A program made the position numbers and the translations under genes. The notes under the pieces are model-generated. The model made no database searches. It was not told the DNA's origin and saw only the letters and a program-made list of their open reading frames with translations. 64,000 nucleotides of DNA from Stachybotrys elegans (lineage: Eukaryota > Ascomycota > Sordariomycetes > Hypocreales > Stachybotryaceae). How positions within the stretch are numbered: position 1 is the stretch's first letter; the number at the start of each line of letters is the position of its first letter. Below, one piece after another: positions 37,070 through 49,133 of the stretch. The stretch lies in the NCBI GenBank assembly GCA_020746835.1, contig JAGPNK010000044.1:1-64000 (forward strand), in the 5' to 3' direction.

Positions 37070-37866
37070 GAAGAAGATTGAAGCGTTCAGACTCCATCAC
37101 CCAGACCTCTTTAAGGGTCTATTGTCCATGTTCGATGAACAGAATGTGATTTCCTGTCTAGGTGCCCCAATGAGATATACAAGATAATATTAGATCAATA
37201 CATGACAGGCTGGAAATTCGATCGAGAAAGCTTGATGCTTGTGGCTGCGGATGTTGTCAAGGTTTTCCAGCCACCGTTGATGAATAGAATAACCGCCAAG
37301 TGCCCGCGTCTCCAACACAACCCAGTACAAGTAACTTGTGTACATGCGTAACATCAACACCACGGGCCGTCGCTGACGTCTAAGACAATCTTCTCCGTCG
37401 TGGTGAGTGGCCGCACCAGACCGTTAGACAACGAGTCTGCCGCCTCGGTCTCGGCGCACCTCGAGACAGCGGAGAAACCATAGCTATTTTTTACTACAGC
37501 AAGGGGCTTCTTCGGACGCGCTGCAGGCAGCATGCAACCGGGACCCCAACTTGAAGTTTGTGTCGCTACTACTCGAAACGGTGCCGATGTTCATCTACAG
37601 GGCGGCCGTTTTGGCAGCGCCTGGCATGCGGCGGCGTCCAAATTAGGTAAGGACAACAACTGCTAGGTCAGGGCGTGATGTCAACGACGCGCGCGGCATA
37701 CAGCATGCCACGGCCTTGCAAGCTGCTCTTGAGATCAAGTGGGACTACACGGACCATAACGAGGATGACTAGACGTACAGCTTTGATCATTACCGGCTCC
37801 ATAATAAGGACGACATCGAGTTCAACTTTGATCGCACTTACCAGGAGCCTAACACAAGGCTATATA
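37070..37866 (+). pseudogene. Ankyrin-repeat protein, 5' part, interrupted by a transposon
   Basis: A helical stretch near 37170-37270 (YMTGWKFDRESLMLVAADVV) resembles the segment before ankyrin arrays in fungal NLR-type proteins. Ankyrin units follow: SDALQAACNRDPNLKFVSLLL, then in another frame GADVHLQGGRFGSAWHAAA, then VNDARGIQHATALQAALE. Frame changes show decay. The coding signal runs to the edge of the AT-only element at 37867. Ankyrin coding resumes on the same strand at 41250, so both parts probably came from one gene, although the missing middle cannot be checked here. Confidence 0.6.
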
Positions 37867-37892
37867 GGCCCTGATCTTAAGTTTAGGATAAT
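37867..37892 (+). repeat. Left terminal inverted repeat
   Basis: Pairs with 41212-41237; 23-24 of 26 positions match in inverted orientation by eye. Confidence 0.75.
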
Positions 37893-40800
37893 AGTAATTC
37901 TACCCTTGGCCCTACATTGAAATAAATGAAAATATAAAGCTAGTATATTCCCAGTTAGCCTTTTACCTTAATAAAGAAAGTTATAGTATAGAATAAAAAT
38001 ATATAGCTACTAGAATGTATTTCTTTTATATTAGGCTTAAAGTTATATAGATTATTACTATAATGTCTATTTTAGTAGGAATTTAATAGAAAAATAGAAT
38101 AATAGCTTAGTATTATAGTATATTACTAAGCTATTATTCTAGACTAATAAAAAGTTAAAGACTATAGTAAAAAATAGTTTATATAGTTAATAATATTTAA
38201 GAAAAGTAATATTAGTAATATAAATAGCTTTATATTAAAGTATATTAGTAGTTTTCTCTTTATTAAAGCTACTCTATAGAAATAGAACTAAAAGAAATAC
38301 TATAGTAAGTCTAAATACTATAGTATTATAGTAAAAAGTTAGTTTATTATAATAAATCTTTATTATAGCTTTAAATAGTAATTTAAAAACCTTTTTTAAA
38401 TATAGTATAATATATTTAATTTATTATATAACTAGCTTAGTTAATATATAAAACTCTATTTTTATAGTAATAACCCTTTAGATAGAAGGTTATAATCTTT
38501 CTATATATATATATATAAAGAAAAACCTAGTAAAATATAGTATACTTTTTTAAGCTTTTATAAAGTTTAATATTCTATATATTTAATAAGGTATTAAGAA
38601 TAATAATAAAGCTATATATTAAGTTTATTAGGCTTTTTAATAATAACTTTATTACTATTAAGATTAAGCTATTAAATAAGTTAAAGGTATTTATAAAATA
38701 CATTAATATACTTAATAGAGTTTATATTACTATTTATTTTCTTACTTAAAATTAAAAAAGATTCTTTAATTAAAAGAAAAAAGTTATATAGAATATATTT
38801 ACTACTATTTATTTTAATATATAGTTTTTCTTTATATATATAGAAGCTAAAGGAAGTATATATAATATATTATTATATTATTAAGTAATAAATAATAGCT
38901 TTATAATACTATTAAAAAGGTTTTATTTTATTAATTCTAGAGTTTTATAAAGTTAAGAAGTTATAATATCTTTTTCTATTAAAAGATATTATTTTAAAAA
39001 GTTTAAAAAAAGAGAATAATTAGTAATAGTAAAGAATAGTTTTAATTTATAGTATACTAAACTCTAGTTAGTAATTAAAAGAGTATTTAATATTATAAAG
39101 TAAAAGTTTAAAATACTATAAGAAAATCTAGCTAAGTATAAGTTTAAGAACTAGATATATATTATATATATACTTACTAGAATCTAAAACTTTATTCTTA
39201 TTAAGAAAGGTATAATAGATAATTTCTTTAATATAGACTTTAATAAGAAACTTAATAGAGTCTAGAAAAGAGTAAAGTAATAAGTTAGATATCTAAATGG
39301 TTTTATACTATAGAAAAAGATTAAAAAGAAGAATTAAAAAGTATCTAGGTATATAAAGCAGTAGAAAATATATAGAAGTTAAAAAAAGGCTATAAAGTTA
39401 AAGTATTAAAGATATTAATATTAAAAACCTAGGCTCTTTAAGCTAGCTATAGAGACTATTATATAATTATAAACTAAAGCTTTAAAGCTTATAATAAATT
39501 ATTATAGACTAATAGCTTTTAACTACTAAACTAGTATAGAGAGATTCTAAAGACCTCTTAATACTATTATTATAAATAGAGTTATTTAACTAACTTATAT
39601 AATTCTATTTTTAAAACTTTAATTCTAATAAAATTAAATACTTTTTTTTAGTAAATTTAATATAGAGAAATTAATTCTAAGCTCTATTTCTAAATTATAT
39701 AAAAGCTAAAATTATTATAATAGTATAAAGTTATTAAAATATACTAGAATTATAAAGCCTTTAATATAGCCCTTTTACTTTAATAGTTAAGCTTTATAAT
39801 AACTTTATAGTAGTTTATATATATATAAAATAGAGCTTAGTAGCCCTAATAGCCCTACTATTTATAGTGAATTTTATACTATTTAAAGCTATATATTATA
39901 ACTTTAACTTTATTAATTTCTTCTAGCTATTTAAATTCAGGCTTTTTATTAACTATAATACTAACTTTTTCCTCTAGTTAGTATCTTTTAGTCTTTTTAT
40001 TATTATTAAGTGAATTCTAAAAAACTTTTTTCTATAGATTTTCTATTATTTTAATAAATTTAAATATTTTTTTATTAAAAAGCCTAAAGATCTATTTATA
40101 GTCTTTAATAGTAACTATAATTATATAAGTACTAAAAAGTTTAACTAGCCTTAATAGTAGCTTTAACTTTATTTTTATAGTATTATTTTAGTTATAAATT
40201 TATAGTTTTTCTAGAAATCTACTATTTTTACTAAAATTCTTTCTTTTTTTAACTATTAGTAAAACTAAACTTAAGAATAATTACTTTTTAAAAAAGCTTA
40301 GAGAGAAAATAAACTATAATAATTCTATAGCTTATAACTTAAATATATTTTTAGTATTACTATTAGAGTTAATTATTATAGTATTTATAATTAACTTTCT
40401 CTAAGTTTTATTATTTTTAAAAACCTTATTATATAATTCTATATATAGAAACCCTTTTAACTTTAATTAGTTACTATACTTATTAAATACTTTTTTAAAA
40501 GCTTTTTACTACTTAATACTTACTATTATATTCTTAGTATTAAAATTATAGTAAGTATTAGTTTTATTATTCTACTATAAAAACTAATTATATTTACTTT
40601 TAAAATTCTTTTAGTAATTATATAGCTTTATTATAGTCTATAAATACTAAGAAAAAATTTTTTTTATTTAAAGTAAAATTACTTTAAGTACCTTTTTAAT
40701 TAATACTATTTTATTATTATATAATTTACTTTAGTTTTACTATTTATATAAAAACTTAAAAAATATTATAATATAAATCTACTATTAATATATTTTATTT

Positions 40801-41211
40801 TAATTCTTTATTTCTATTTATTAGTTAGATAATATTTAATTAATTAATAGAAGTATTAATATAAAATTACTAATAATAGTAATCTTATATATATTATTAA
40901 AGTAATTAAAAGGATTATTAGTAATAGTAAAAGAATTAGTAATAATAATAAAGATAATACTACTATTATTAATAGTAGTAGTAATATTATTACTACTACT
41001 CTATATTAAGGTATTATTATAGATAAAGTTCTAGAAGGTTATTATATATACTTTAGTAATAGCTTAGTAAAAGTAGCCTTATAATAGTAGCTTTATATAG
41101 CTAGTTAAAGGCAGTAAGACTCTTTCCTTTCTTTTTTATATTTAATAGGACTTAATAGTATATTTAATAAATTTATAGAATAAAAGTTATAGTAGGTTAT
41201 TATTCTAAAAG

Positions 41212-41237
41212 ATTATCCTGAACTTAAGATTAGAGCC
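41212..41237 (-). repeat. Right terminal inverted repeat
   Basis: Inverted partner of 37867-37892. Its outer edge coincides with the return of normal base composition. Confidence 0.75.
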
Positions 41238-41244
41238 ATAAAGT

Positions 41245-41863
41245 AATAAAGATGCATGAATGGCGAGGATCCGCCTTCCTGTTAGCTGGGGCGCCGACCC
41301 CAATATCAAGGCTGGAAATACGGGTTTCTGCTGCAGTCGGCACGTGCGAACCCAAAAGGTTTCGACGTACTAACCGAGTGTCCAAACGTCAACATCAATT
41401 CGCAGGGTGGTGGATCAGCTCTGCAGGCTGCAGTGTACTCGAGCGAGCCACGTACGGTAAAGCTGCTGCTGGATAGGGGCGCTGAAGTTGATATGCGCGG
41501 CAAGTATGGCAGCGCCCTCAACGAAGCTATCAGGGGGCTATGGGATTATGTCGATGTGGCGCGAAGCCAGATTGTCAGATCATATCAGAGCCTGATAAGG
41601 AGTGGCTTAAAAGCATTCTTAAGGAAGACGTCCCCAGGAACAATCCGTCTCGTACGTTGGCAGACCCGACTGCGTCACTCGCCAAAGCCACATCGCCCAA
41701 CTGCATCGCTCGCCGGAGCCACATCGTATGTATTGACCCTGTGGCGGAAGCCATCTCTGCAGAAGCCTTCTCCCGACGCCACGGCGGCATCGTGACGGAA
41801 GCTTCTAGTCAATTGCAGTGGCTGGAAAACTTTGACATCAGCCGCAGCCACAAGATTTTCTAA
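41245..41863 (+). pseudogene. Ankyrin-repeat protein, 3' part
   Basis: Reads NINSQGG, SALQAAVYSSEPRTVKLLL and DRGAEVDMRGKYGSALNEAI in one frame (about 41390-41540), a good double ankyrin unit. The following frame to 41795/41863 is not repeat-like and may be a degraded tail. Composition changes from AT-only to normal at 41238. It is on the same strand as the ankyrin units before the transposon, which suggests one gene split by the insertion. Confidence 0.62.
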
Positions 41864-41865
41864 CG

Positions 41866-41966
41866 AATTGTTATCCATTGATCTGATCGCCTTTATCATC
41901 AGAGGGGGCCTCCTCAAAGTCACTGGTCTATCCCATTGAGGCACACAAATAGGAAATCCCATATAA
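41866..41966 (+). repeat. Dispersed repeat, copy 2 (pairs with 30458-30557)
   Basis: Same strand as copy 1. It shares the CAGAGGGGGCCTCCTC and TATCCCATTGAGGCACAC blocks and lies just after the ankyrin remnant. Confidence 0.75.
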
Positions 41967-41969
41967 AAG

Positions 41970-42575
41970 CCTTAGGTGGGCGTGGTGAATAGCTTAGCAG
42001 TCCGACTGCCAGTGGAAAATTTGAGTTTGAGGGGGCAACTACGTTTACTTAGTCGCGACGCCATCTTTCATCAGCTGAGGCGCTAATATATGTGCAGCTT
42101 GGAGAATAATCCACAAGGCCCCCTCCTTGGACAGATAGTTCAACGGTATTGGAGGGTAGTAAGCCGGGACAGGAGGACACATGTGATTATGTGTCGTTAG
42201 TGTTTATGCCACTGTCGAGTGAAATACCTGACTTCCACTCAATCTAGTCCGAGGCAATAGCTGAAATGTCCATGCCATCGACATCCCGTCGGAGCATTAA
42301 GCCCGAGAAAAGCCAGCTCTCTAACCGTGACCTCATAACCAAAACCTGCAATAATTAAGGATTGAGCCCTGTTCTTCGCAGCAAAGTAGAGAGAAATATT
42401 TAATGGAGTTTTTAAGGTTAGAGATGTATAGAGGCGCCGGGTGGATCAGTACATGGAGAATGAGGATCCGGATTGTTATACATAAAATTCCCGGCTCATT
42501 TTCTACAGGCATGTTAAGCATCCGGTCAGCTGTCTTCAGTATCCCAAGGGCTCCATTACCAACTCGATAGGCAAT
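41970..42575. other. Intergenic, upstream of the membrane-protein gene
   Basis: No gene seen. It probably contains the promoter of the gene at 42576. Confidence 0.4.
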
Positions 42576-43556
42576 ATGCCCGGGGAAACAGGGCCAGTCT
42601 CTCCTCCCTTGGCCGTCTCTCTAACCATCACTGCTCTATTCGGCATGGCCTGCCTCAACTGCGCAGAAATCCCCATCATGGTCCTTTATACTTTTAGGCG
42701 CTATACCGGCCTATACTTCTGGAGCATAATTGTCGCTGACCTGGGCACTGTCATCTACGCAATCGTAAACCTACTGCGACTCTTTGCTCTCGCACCCAAC
42801 ACCTTGATGTCCGTTCTCTTGGCCCTCAGCTGGTGGGGGATGGTCACCGGCCAGTCTGTTATCTTATACTCTCGGCTGCATCTCGTGGTTTACAACAAAA
42901 AGAAAACCCGTGGCGTGCTTATCATGATCATCACCAACTTCTTTATTATTCACATCCCCCTTTCCGTCCTCTGGATTGGCTGCAACATCGATCCCGATGT
43001 TTTTCTCGATGCATTCAACATCTACGAACGGCTGCAGCTGTGTGCATTCTTCGTCCAAGAATGCATTATTTCTGGCCTTTATATTTGGGAGGCAGGCCAC
43101 ACACTGGAACCTATCATCTCTGCCAGAGGTGGCACAGGGAAGAATATCGTCCATGAACTCGTCGTTATCAACATTATCGTCATCATCCTCGATATCACTC
43201 TTCTCGTTACATTACTCACTGGGCATTTCTACATCCAGACTTCATACCAGCCCCTTGTGTACAGCATCAAACTCAAGTTGGAGCTCTTTATTCTCAACAA
43301 GCTAAAAGCGTTTGTCGAGCAGCGGCCATGCGACATCATGTACACACAATATCCGCAATCCCAATCATGCACAGGATCGCCTCTCGGGTGCCCACAACAT
43401 ACCATGGAGCGGGCCTGCAGGGACCGGCCATTAAACGGAAGACTGCAAGGGCCCGAGACTGTGACTACTCTGGAAGCGATTCACAGTGAATATCACGCTT
43501 TCACCAGCACTTCTCGCGCACGTCGGCTATTTGATATCGACTATGGGACGCAATGA
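42576..43556 (+). CDS. Seven-helix fungal membrane protein (DUF7703-like)
   Basis: A single uninterrupted 326-codon frame from an ATG at 42576. It has about seven hydrophobic helices: AVSLTITALFGMACLNCAEI, GLYFWSIIVADLGTVIYAIV, MSVLLALSWWGMVTGQSVIL, VLIMIITNFFIIHIPLSVLW, LCAFFVQECIISGLYI, VVINIIVIILDITLLVTLL and a short last one. The FRRYTGLYFWS and YSRLHLV signatures after helices 1 and 3 match the fungal DUF7703 family. A charged cytoplasmic tail of about 80 residues follows. The function of the family is not established. The gene appears intact, unlike most of its neighbours. Confidence 0.85.
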   Translation: MPGETGPVSPPLAVSLTITALFGMACLNCAEIPIMVLYTFRRYTGLYFWSIIVADLGTVIYAIVNLLRLFALAPNTLMSVLLALSWWGMVTGQSVILYSRLHLVVYNKKKTRGVLIMIITNFFIIHIPLSVLWIGCNIDPDVFLDAFNIYERLQLCAFFVQECIISGLYIWEAGHTLEPIISARGGTGKNIVHELVVINIIVIILDITLLVTLLTGHFYIQTSYQPLVYSIKLKLELFILNKLKAFVEQRPCDIMYTQYPQSQSCTGSPLGCPQHTMERACRDRPLNGRLQGPETVTTLEAIHSEYHAFTSTSRARRLFDIDYGTQ

Positions 43557-43559
43557 AAA

Positions 43560-44335
43560 GCTCAATCTTATAAGATCTGCTGCTATCGTGGCACCAGACC
43601 GGCACAATGGGCATTCCGGCCCCCTCCAGAGCGGCGGCATGCCTCATCCATCGGTATCAGTAGTTGTTGGTGACCGGCAGCTCTGAGATTATTTGAGGCA
43701 GACATTGCATAACCTCATCCTCACCTTGAAGGTTGAAGAGTGCCGAATGTTGCGTGGGCAACTGATGACGTCCTCAAGAGTTGGTTCTGCCTGGCATGGC
43801 CAGGAGAGACTTGCTTGCTGTGCTGCCGGAAGTGATGAACCTATTATCCTTTCCCATTGCACTGGAAGTCGTGCTACTAGCTTATAACGCGTACTTTTCT
43901 GACAGGCTTGTGCAAGGCAAGGCGTGGAAGAGCAGGACTAAGCATAGCCTACAAAGGGTACTATGCCTTTGAATCAAGACATAGATTGCCATCTGAGCGT
44001 ACAGAGCTCCCTTGGGCCCAAAGCTGCAGACTGGCGAGCTGAGCAACTGCCTGGTAGCCGGTAAGATTCACGGTGAGCCATATACTGGGTTGTTAAGTTC
44101 GAGCTGAGTGTGTCGTCGTCAAAGAATCACAAACCAGAGCATCCAGTCCTGCAAGATGCGCTGCTGCTCTTTGGAAAAGTATAGAAATCGCAGCACGCAG
44201 TTCAGCTTTGCAAGAGACTGGAGTCATGCTCCATCTGAACTCTGTCATCAGGTCAGCATATGTCTCTGGAGCGTGCTGGAGACGTCAAGGTCCAAAGGCG
44301 TTTGTACAGTAATCTTAGTTCCCAGCAGCCTTTCC
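43560..44335. other. Intergenic, nothing recognised
   Basis: Only short frames without motifs. The GC-rich, ATG/GTC-rich texture of the virus-like segment begins near 44340. Confidence 0.4.
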
Positions 44336-44340
44336 ATCGT

Positions 44341-45590
44341 CACAACTCGGCCGCCATCCTGTCCGACGGGTTGTTCATGACGCTGGCGGTCATGTGCAAG
44401 TTGATGGTCGCGTCTGCGGTGCTGCGGCGTTGAAGTACTTGTGCTTGGTCAGGTGCCATGAGATGATCTTGCTGCGCTGTCCACATCGTAATCTTCGGCT
44501 ATGTGCGAGTCCTTGGTCACGTTTCCACCGAGACCATATACCCGACCTTGACCGTGTACATGTCCATGATTACGATCTTGTTTTTGAACTAGCTCACGGG
44601 GTGCACGTGATCACGTTGCCGGTCTTGATGTCGGTCACGATCATGAACTCGGACATGACTGGGAGCCTGAATCTGACCGCATTCACGCTCGAGCCCACCT
44701 TGCCGCACTCGGTGCAGGACCGGCCATCTTGTAGTGCGCGTATGTGTCGTTGGACGGGGTCCACATCTTGTCAGTGGCCGAGTGCTTGGGCATGTGATGG
44801 TTCACCTGCAGTCCATGATTGTGGTCAGGGACTCGTCCTTGACTTGTCCTTGCACTTGATGCACTCCAAGAAGTTGTACGTGCCCGTGGTGTTGTAAGAT
44901 GTGTTGTCCACGTTACGTTTTCAACATGTTGACCGTGTCGCGTTGATCATGATGTCAAACGGTGGCGCGGACTCGGGGTCGATCTTGTCCCCGCACTTGA
45001 GCCAGGCCACGCCCAGCTGCATGTCCATCGTCTAGAGGTTGTACTTCTCGTTCATCGAGGACGTGGGGATGATCGAGAACTCGGGCAGGAGCATCTGCTG
45101 GTATCGCGCTTGAAGATCTCGCAGGCCATGGGGTCGTTGTGGCCCCAGTCGCAAGCCGCGATCAGCATCTGGTACGTGTTACAGGGTGGACGTACCAGCA
45201 CATCTTCGTGGTCGAGATCCTTATCTTGCACAAGTCAGTGTTCGGGTACTCGGATTTCGCCGTGCCTATGACGATGTTGATGTGCGTGTACATGTACATA
45301 TGTCGATCGTGTACGGGGTGTCCAGGTCCGGGTTTTTGATCATGTCCATATACGCGATTGCGTAGATCTACTGCTTCGTCGACTTGAGCCTCTCCTCGAC
45401 GTCGATCACCTCCTTGCTCTCGGGCACCTTCTTGCACCAGACCTCGACCATATACTCCATAGCAGCCTCGTGTTCCCGTTGTCTGTGTCCAACAGCACGC
45501 GTATGTCCTTGACGTAGCACCAGGACCCGTCGTCCTCCGTGTGCTTGTATATGGTCTTGATGCAGACCACCTCCCCGTTATTTAAAAGGG
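44341..45590 (-). pseudogene. Virus-like (NCLDV-type) coding relic, unassigned protein(s)
   Basis: The minus strand carries strong coding signal (purine at codon position 1, G/C at position 3) broken by frame changes about every 30-60 codons. Readable pieces are SWCYVKDIRVLLDTDN (about 45500), MEYMVEVWCKKVPESKEVID (45420), AYMDMIKNPDLDTPYTI (45330), INIVIGTAKSEYPNTDLCKI (45250), FLECIKCKDK (44860) and SCTECGKVGSSVNAVRFRLP (44710). The CxxC pairs suggest zinc binding. I could not assign a family. The codon style, unlike the fungal genes, matches the segment at 53.45-59.25 kb, so I place it with the same virus-like DNA. Strand choice rests on codon-position bias. Confidence 0.5.
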
Positions 45591-45599
45591 CAAGACCCG

Positions 45600-46060
45600 A
45601 AGGAAGATGTAGCCCTACTCTCGTACACCCCGGGACCGTCAGCAGCATAACGGCAAATAACGCCGATGGGCACCTCACAGGGCGGATACGTAGCAGTCCG
45701 CAATTAAAACAAAATAGCAGGAAATCCACATGTGTGAGGGGCTCAGCTTGCCAAGACCAAAAGCTTGTTGAAGGTCGACACACCTGTCGTAACTGGGTTG
45801 ATAGCTTCTAATTACACGCAGTCACGCAATGAGCTCTATCAGGATGGATAGGGTCTCTCGCCTGATATGGAGACATGACTCAACCCAATTGGCCAGCCAC
45901 TTTATTGTCACTAGTTGATGCGTATGGCATCGGACGGCAGCCGGATCACTTCCGCAAAACGTTGCTGATCAAGAATTCCCAAACATTCTCTCGAACGAAA
46001 AGGCATTTTTTGTTTGCAGTACTCGATGAATACAAAAAAAACAGTTATTTGAGATAATCC
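45600..46060. other. Intergenic, between the virus-like relic and the helicase 3' end
   Basis: No motif or repeat recognised. Composition returns to fungal-like. Confidence 0.4.
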
Positions 46061-46065
46061 GAGAT

Positions 46066-48885
46066 CTAATATTTGGAAAGGAGCTTAGCAATTTGCTCCT
46101 TTCTACCCTGGCAGCTAACAACCGACTAGATAATCATTAGTAGTTAAACCTTTAATATAGAGTAACCCTCGGCTAGATAAATTAGGGTGCTTACCTCTTC
46201 AATAGAATCCCTCATCATGTAGCGCATTGTTACCACAGGCTTTTTCTGTCCCATTCTATATACCCTAGCCATGGCCTGTTGCTCAATGGCCGGATTCCAT
46301 TGCGGCTCGACGAGGTGAATCCTGGATGCAGCAGTAAGATCAAGGCCAACACCCCCGCAGGAAACCGTCAAGAGGATGACTGTGATATCTATATCGTTCC
46401 GGAAGCGCTCCAAAACAGCATGTCGCTGGTTACCCTTCATGGATCCGTCGACACGGGCGCATTGGATTCCTGCGTTATGTAGACCTTGTTGAATCATGTC
46501 CAAACTTGTTCTCCAAAATGATAACACGACGCTGGAAAATCTCAGCAACCCGTAGAACAAATAGGAGAAACTTACTGCTTCTCCAACCTCGCATTCCAAA
46601 TCTCTTCAACCACAGCTCGTGCCTTGCTTGATAGACCATAGAAAGACAATGCTCCCGCCTGGGTGTCTGCAACTCCCATACATTCTCCAAGGACCAGAGG
46701 CTGGAGGGCGCATACTGCCCCTGGGCCACATATACAGTCAGGGCTATTCCGAGTACTGTTCCGCTTTGAGCAGTTCAAGCAAAGAATCTGGAGACAAGAC
46801 GAGTAGTAAAGTACAGGGCAAGATTCCCTAGGCTCCTCAGCATCCGGGGGGGAAATGAAACTCCTGCACTCGGAGCACTCTGTTCCGCCCGTGTAGAGCT
46901 CATACACTATCCGAGTGGTAGGCAGAGAAGATGATGGCAAAGATCTTTGTTCTTTAAAGTCTGTGGATGACGCAGCCAGACCCAGATTGCATACCCGTCG
47001 CAGCTTGTCGATCGTCTGTATTCCTTGATGACCTGATTGACTTCCATCGCTCATCTCATCGAAAACTATATGAGACAGCTCAACCTCTCTGTACCATCTC
47101 AGCTCGGCTGCAGAGAAGTCGATTGTTCGCGTCAGGTCCTGGCGATCTGGCAGGTTAATCATAGCAGCAGGTCGACGAATCAGGATGGTTTGAAACAGAG
47201 TTTTAAACCGTCTCAGCCCCTCATCTCGCGTATCTCCGTTGAGATGGCTGAATATGTTGTTGTCCAGCACATGAGGATCGCCGTAAGGGTGAAATTGGAG
47301 GAAATGCAATAATCCTCTCAAATCTTGAAGGCCATTTTGCACTGGTGTCCCGGTAACCGCCCAACGGGAATGCGCCTTCAAAGAGCAAACGGCCAGGGAT
47401 GTAGAAGTTTTCATGTTGCGAATGATGTGGGCTGTGAGACATCAGTTCCTGTGTATACCACTGAGCATGGGGTAGCCGACCTTCGTCCAAAATTATTCGC
47501 CGCCACTTATGACGAAAAAGAGCGCTAGAACACGAGTTTGAACGCCGAAAGTCATGCTGCACTTTGTGATAAGTTGTGAGAACAACGTCAGGGTATTCGT
47601 CATCCTGCTGTAGTCGTTGTGCACCATGATAACGAGTCCACGAGAGTCGGCCTTTTTTAACGTGTCTTGACAGATATGAGTATACTTGACCTTTACATCT
47701 TTTCAACGGGAGCGCTCACTTAGTTAATTGGTACTCCCATGTATCTAATACTGTAGCGGAAGGGTTAGTATCTCGTGGAAATTTGAGGAGGTATCAACAT
47801 ACGTGGTGGTGGCAGAATGACCAATGTCGATGGCGTCATTCCCGTCCTTGAGGCAGACGTGGTATCAGATTCCTGAGCCTTGCTTGCGGCTATCAGAGAG
47901 ATCATCTGCAGTGTTTTACCGAGACCCATCTCGTCAGCAAGGATTCCTCCACTCCATATGCTGGGTGGCTGAGGAGATTGCATCTTGGTAATCTGGTCTC
48001 TGTATCTAAGTATTGTCAGTCTTCACTCATGAAGAGTGCAATATGGACAAAGGCCTGCTGTCATACATTGGTGGATTGTTCGGGGACAGTTCTCTCTGCC
48101 AGATCCGGTTCCAGTTTTTATGTTCTTCCCGCATCAAAAAAAACCACAAGGCCTGCAATTGATATCTTGTGTCGTCAGAAATATCCACGTTTTATTATGG
48201 GGAATGTACCGAGTGAGCTTGGTGGCAATATCCTCAGGCTGGGTCCATTCAAGATACGCGTCGTTAGTTTGGAGTGCCATGAGTGAGTCGGAAGCCGAGA
48301 ATGCCATCGATAGAGCATTGTTTGGACTCGAAAGTGCGAAAGTAAGCTGAGGCTCCTCGAAAAGCGTCGAAATGCAATGTGGGTTCTTGTACAGGACATT
48401 GCGATCGCAGCCGTAGGGATCTTGCAGACAGTAGCCGCATTTGTCCAGGAAGACACCGATGTCCTCAGCCAGATCGGCTGGCCCGTAAATGATCACTGAT
48501 GCCCAGCCAATTACACCCGACTTGCGAGAAGCCGCTCGGCTTTTGGATTGGAAACTATTGCTGTTGCTCATCATGAATTGAATGTGTACTCCCTGCTCGT
48601 CCCTGATTTTTGAAAGGCACTCCAGGGTTCTCGCACCGATTTTGCCCACGGGCGAACGATCAGACATACGGCATACGATTCCGTGATCATCGAAGTATCC
48701 ATAGACAAGCTCGGTGCCGTCAATAACAGCGGCCTTGGCGATAGTTGTAATGGGAATTCGCTCGAGCTTGGTCAACCATATTGTCAGCTTCTAGCGACAG
48801 CAGTGTGCTGGCCCAAGCATACCATTCCGTAGCAGACATCAGTCGGAGGGGCTTCGTCGTTCTCTGTGGGCCTGGCGATTTTCAT
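46066..48885 (-). CDS. SNF2-family helicase (Rad5/HLTF-like)
   Basis: Nine exons give 790 codons with all phases consistent: 48885-48823, 48766-48210, 48165-48067, 48005-47803, 47750-47720, 47665-47481, 47431-46576, 46531-46195 and 46107-46066. Motifs in order: a YQLQALWFF box (the Q-motif-like HQ is YQ here), Walker A ILADEMGLGKT, YPDVVLTTYHKV, DEAH completed across an intron, SRWAVTGTPVQN (motif III), a Cys-rich RING-like insert (CSECRSF...CLNC), SCGGVGLDLTAA (motif V) and QQAMARVYRMGQ (motif VI). The family moves along duplex DNA using ATP; Rad5/HLTF types act in DNA-damage tolerance, but fungal paralogues are diverse. The RING looks incomplete, so ubiquitin-ligase activity is doubtful. 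The gene is divergent from the NLR gene and appears intact. Confidence 0.88.
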
Positions 48886-49133
48886 GGTTGAAAAGCGGCC
48901 AGTTTAATGGCGCTCACAACGACTGCTGAACCGGAAGAAGCATCTGCAATACAATGCAGCAGGAAAGAATTGAGTGTCAGCGACAGGCAGAAATGTGATG
49001 GCTCAGCCCTGTGCAACCTGAATTTGTTCACGTGATTAGAGAAGTCTAAGCCTCGCCGAACACAGCCCTTTCCCCGCTTCCTTGAACAATTGCTTCAACA
49101 CGGCAGCATTTGTTATCCATCATCGCAAGCCTC
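48886..49133. promoter_or_regulatory. Shared 248-bp divergent intergenic region (SNF2 helicase / NLR)
   Basis: The start codons of the two divergent intact genes (48885 minus, 49134 plus) are only 248 bases apart, so their promoters must overlap or abut. No specific operator recognised. Co-regulation is an inference from the spacing. Confidence 0.5.

Larger units (their letters stand above)
37867..41237. mobile_element. AT-only DNA transposon with 26-bp terminal inverted repeats, family unknown
   Basis: The ends are imperfect inverted repeats. 37867-37892 reads GGCCCTGATCTTAAGTTTAG followed by GATAAT, and 41212-41237 is its reverse complement with two or three mismatches. Everything between is almost only A and T, as after RIP. 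No transposase motif could be read and the target duplication is unclear (TA-like flanks only). The length, 3371 bp, would suit a Tc1/mariner-pogo or hAT element, but I cannot choose. It lies inside an ankyrin-repeat gene. Confidence 0.7.
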
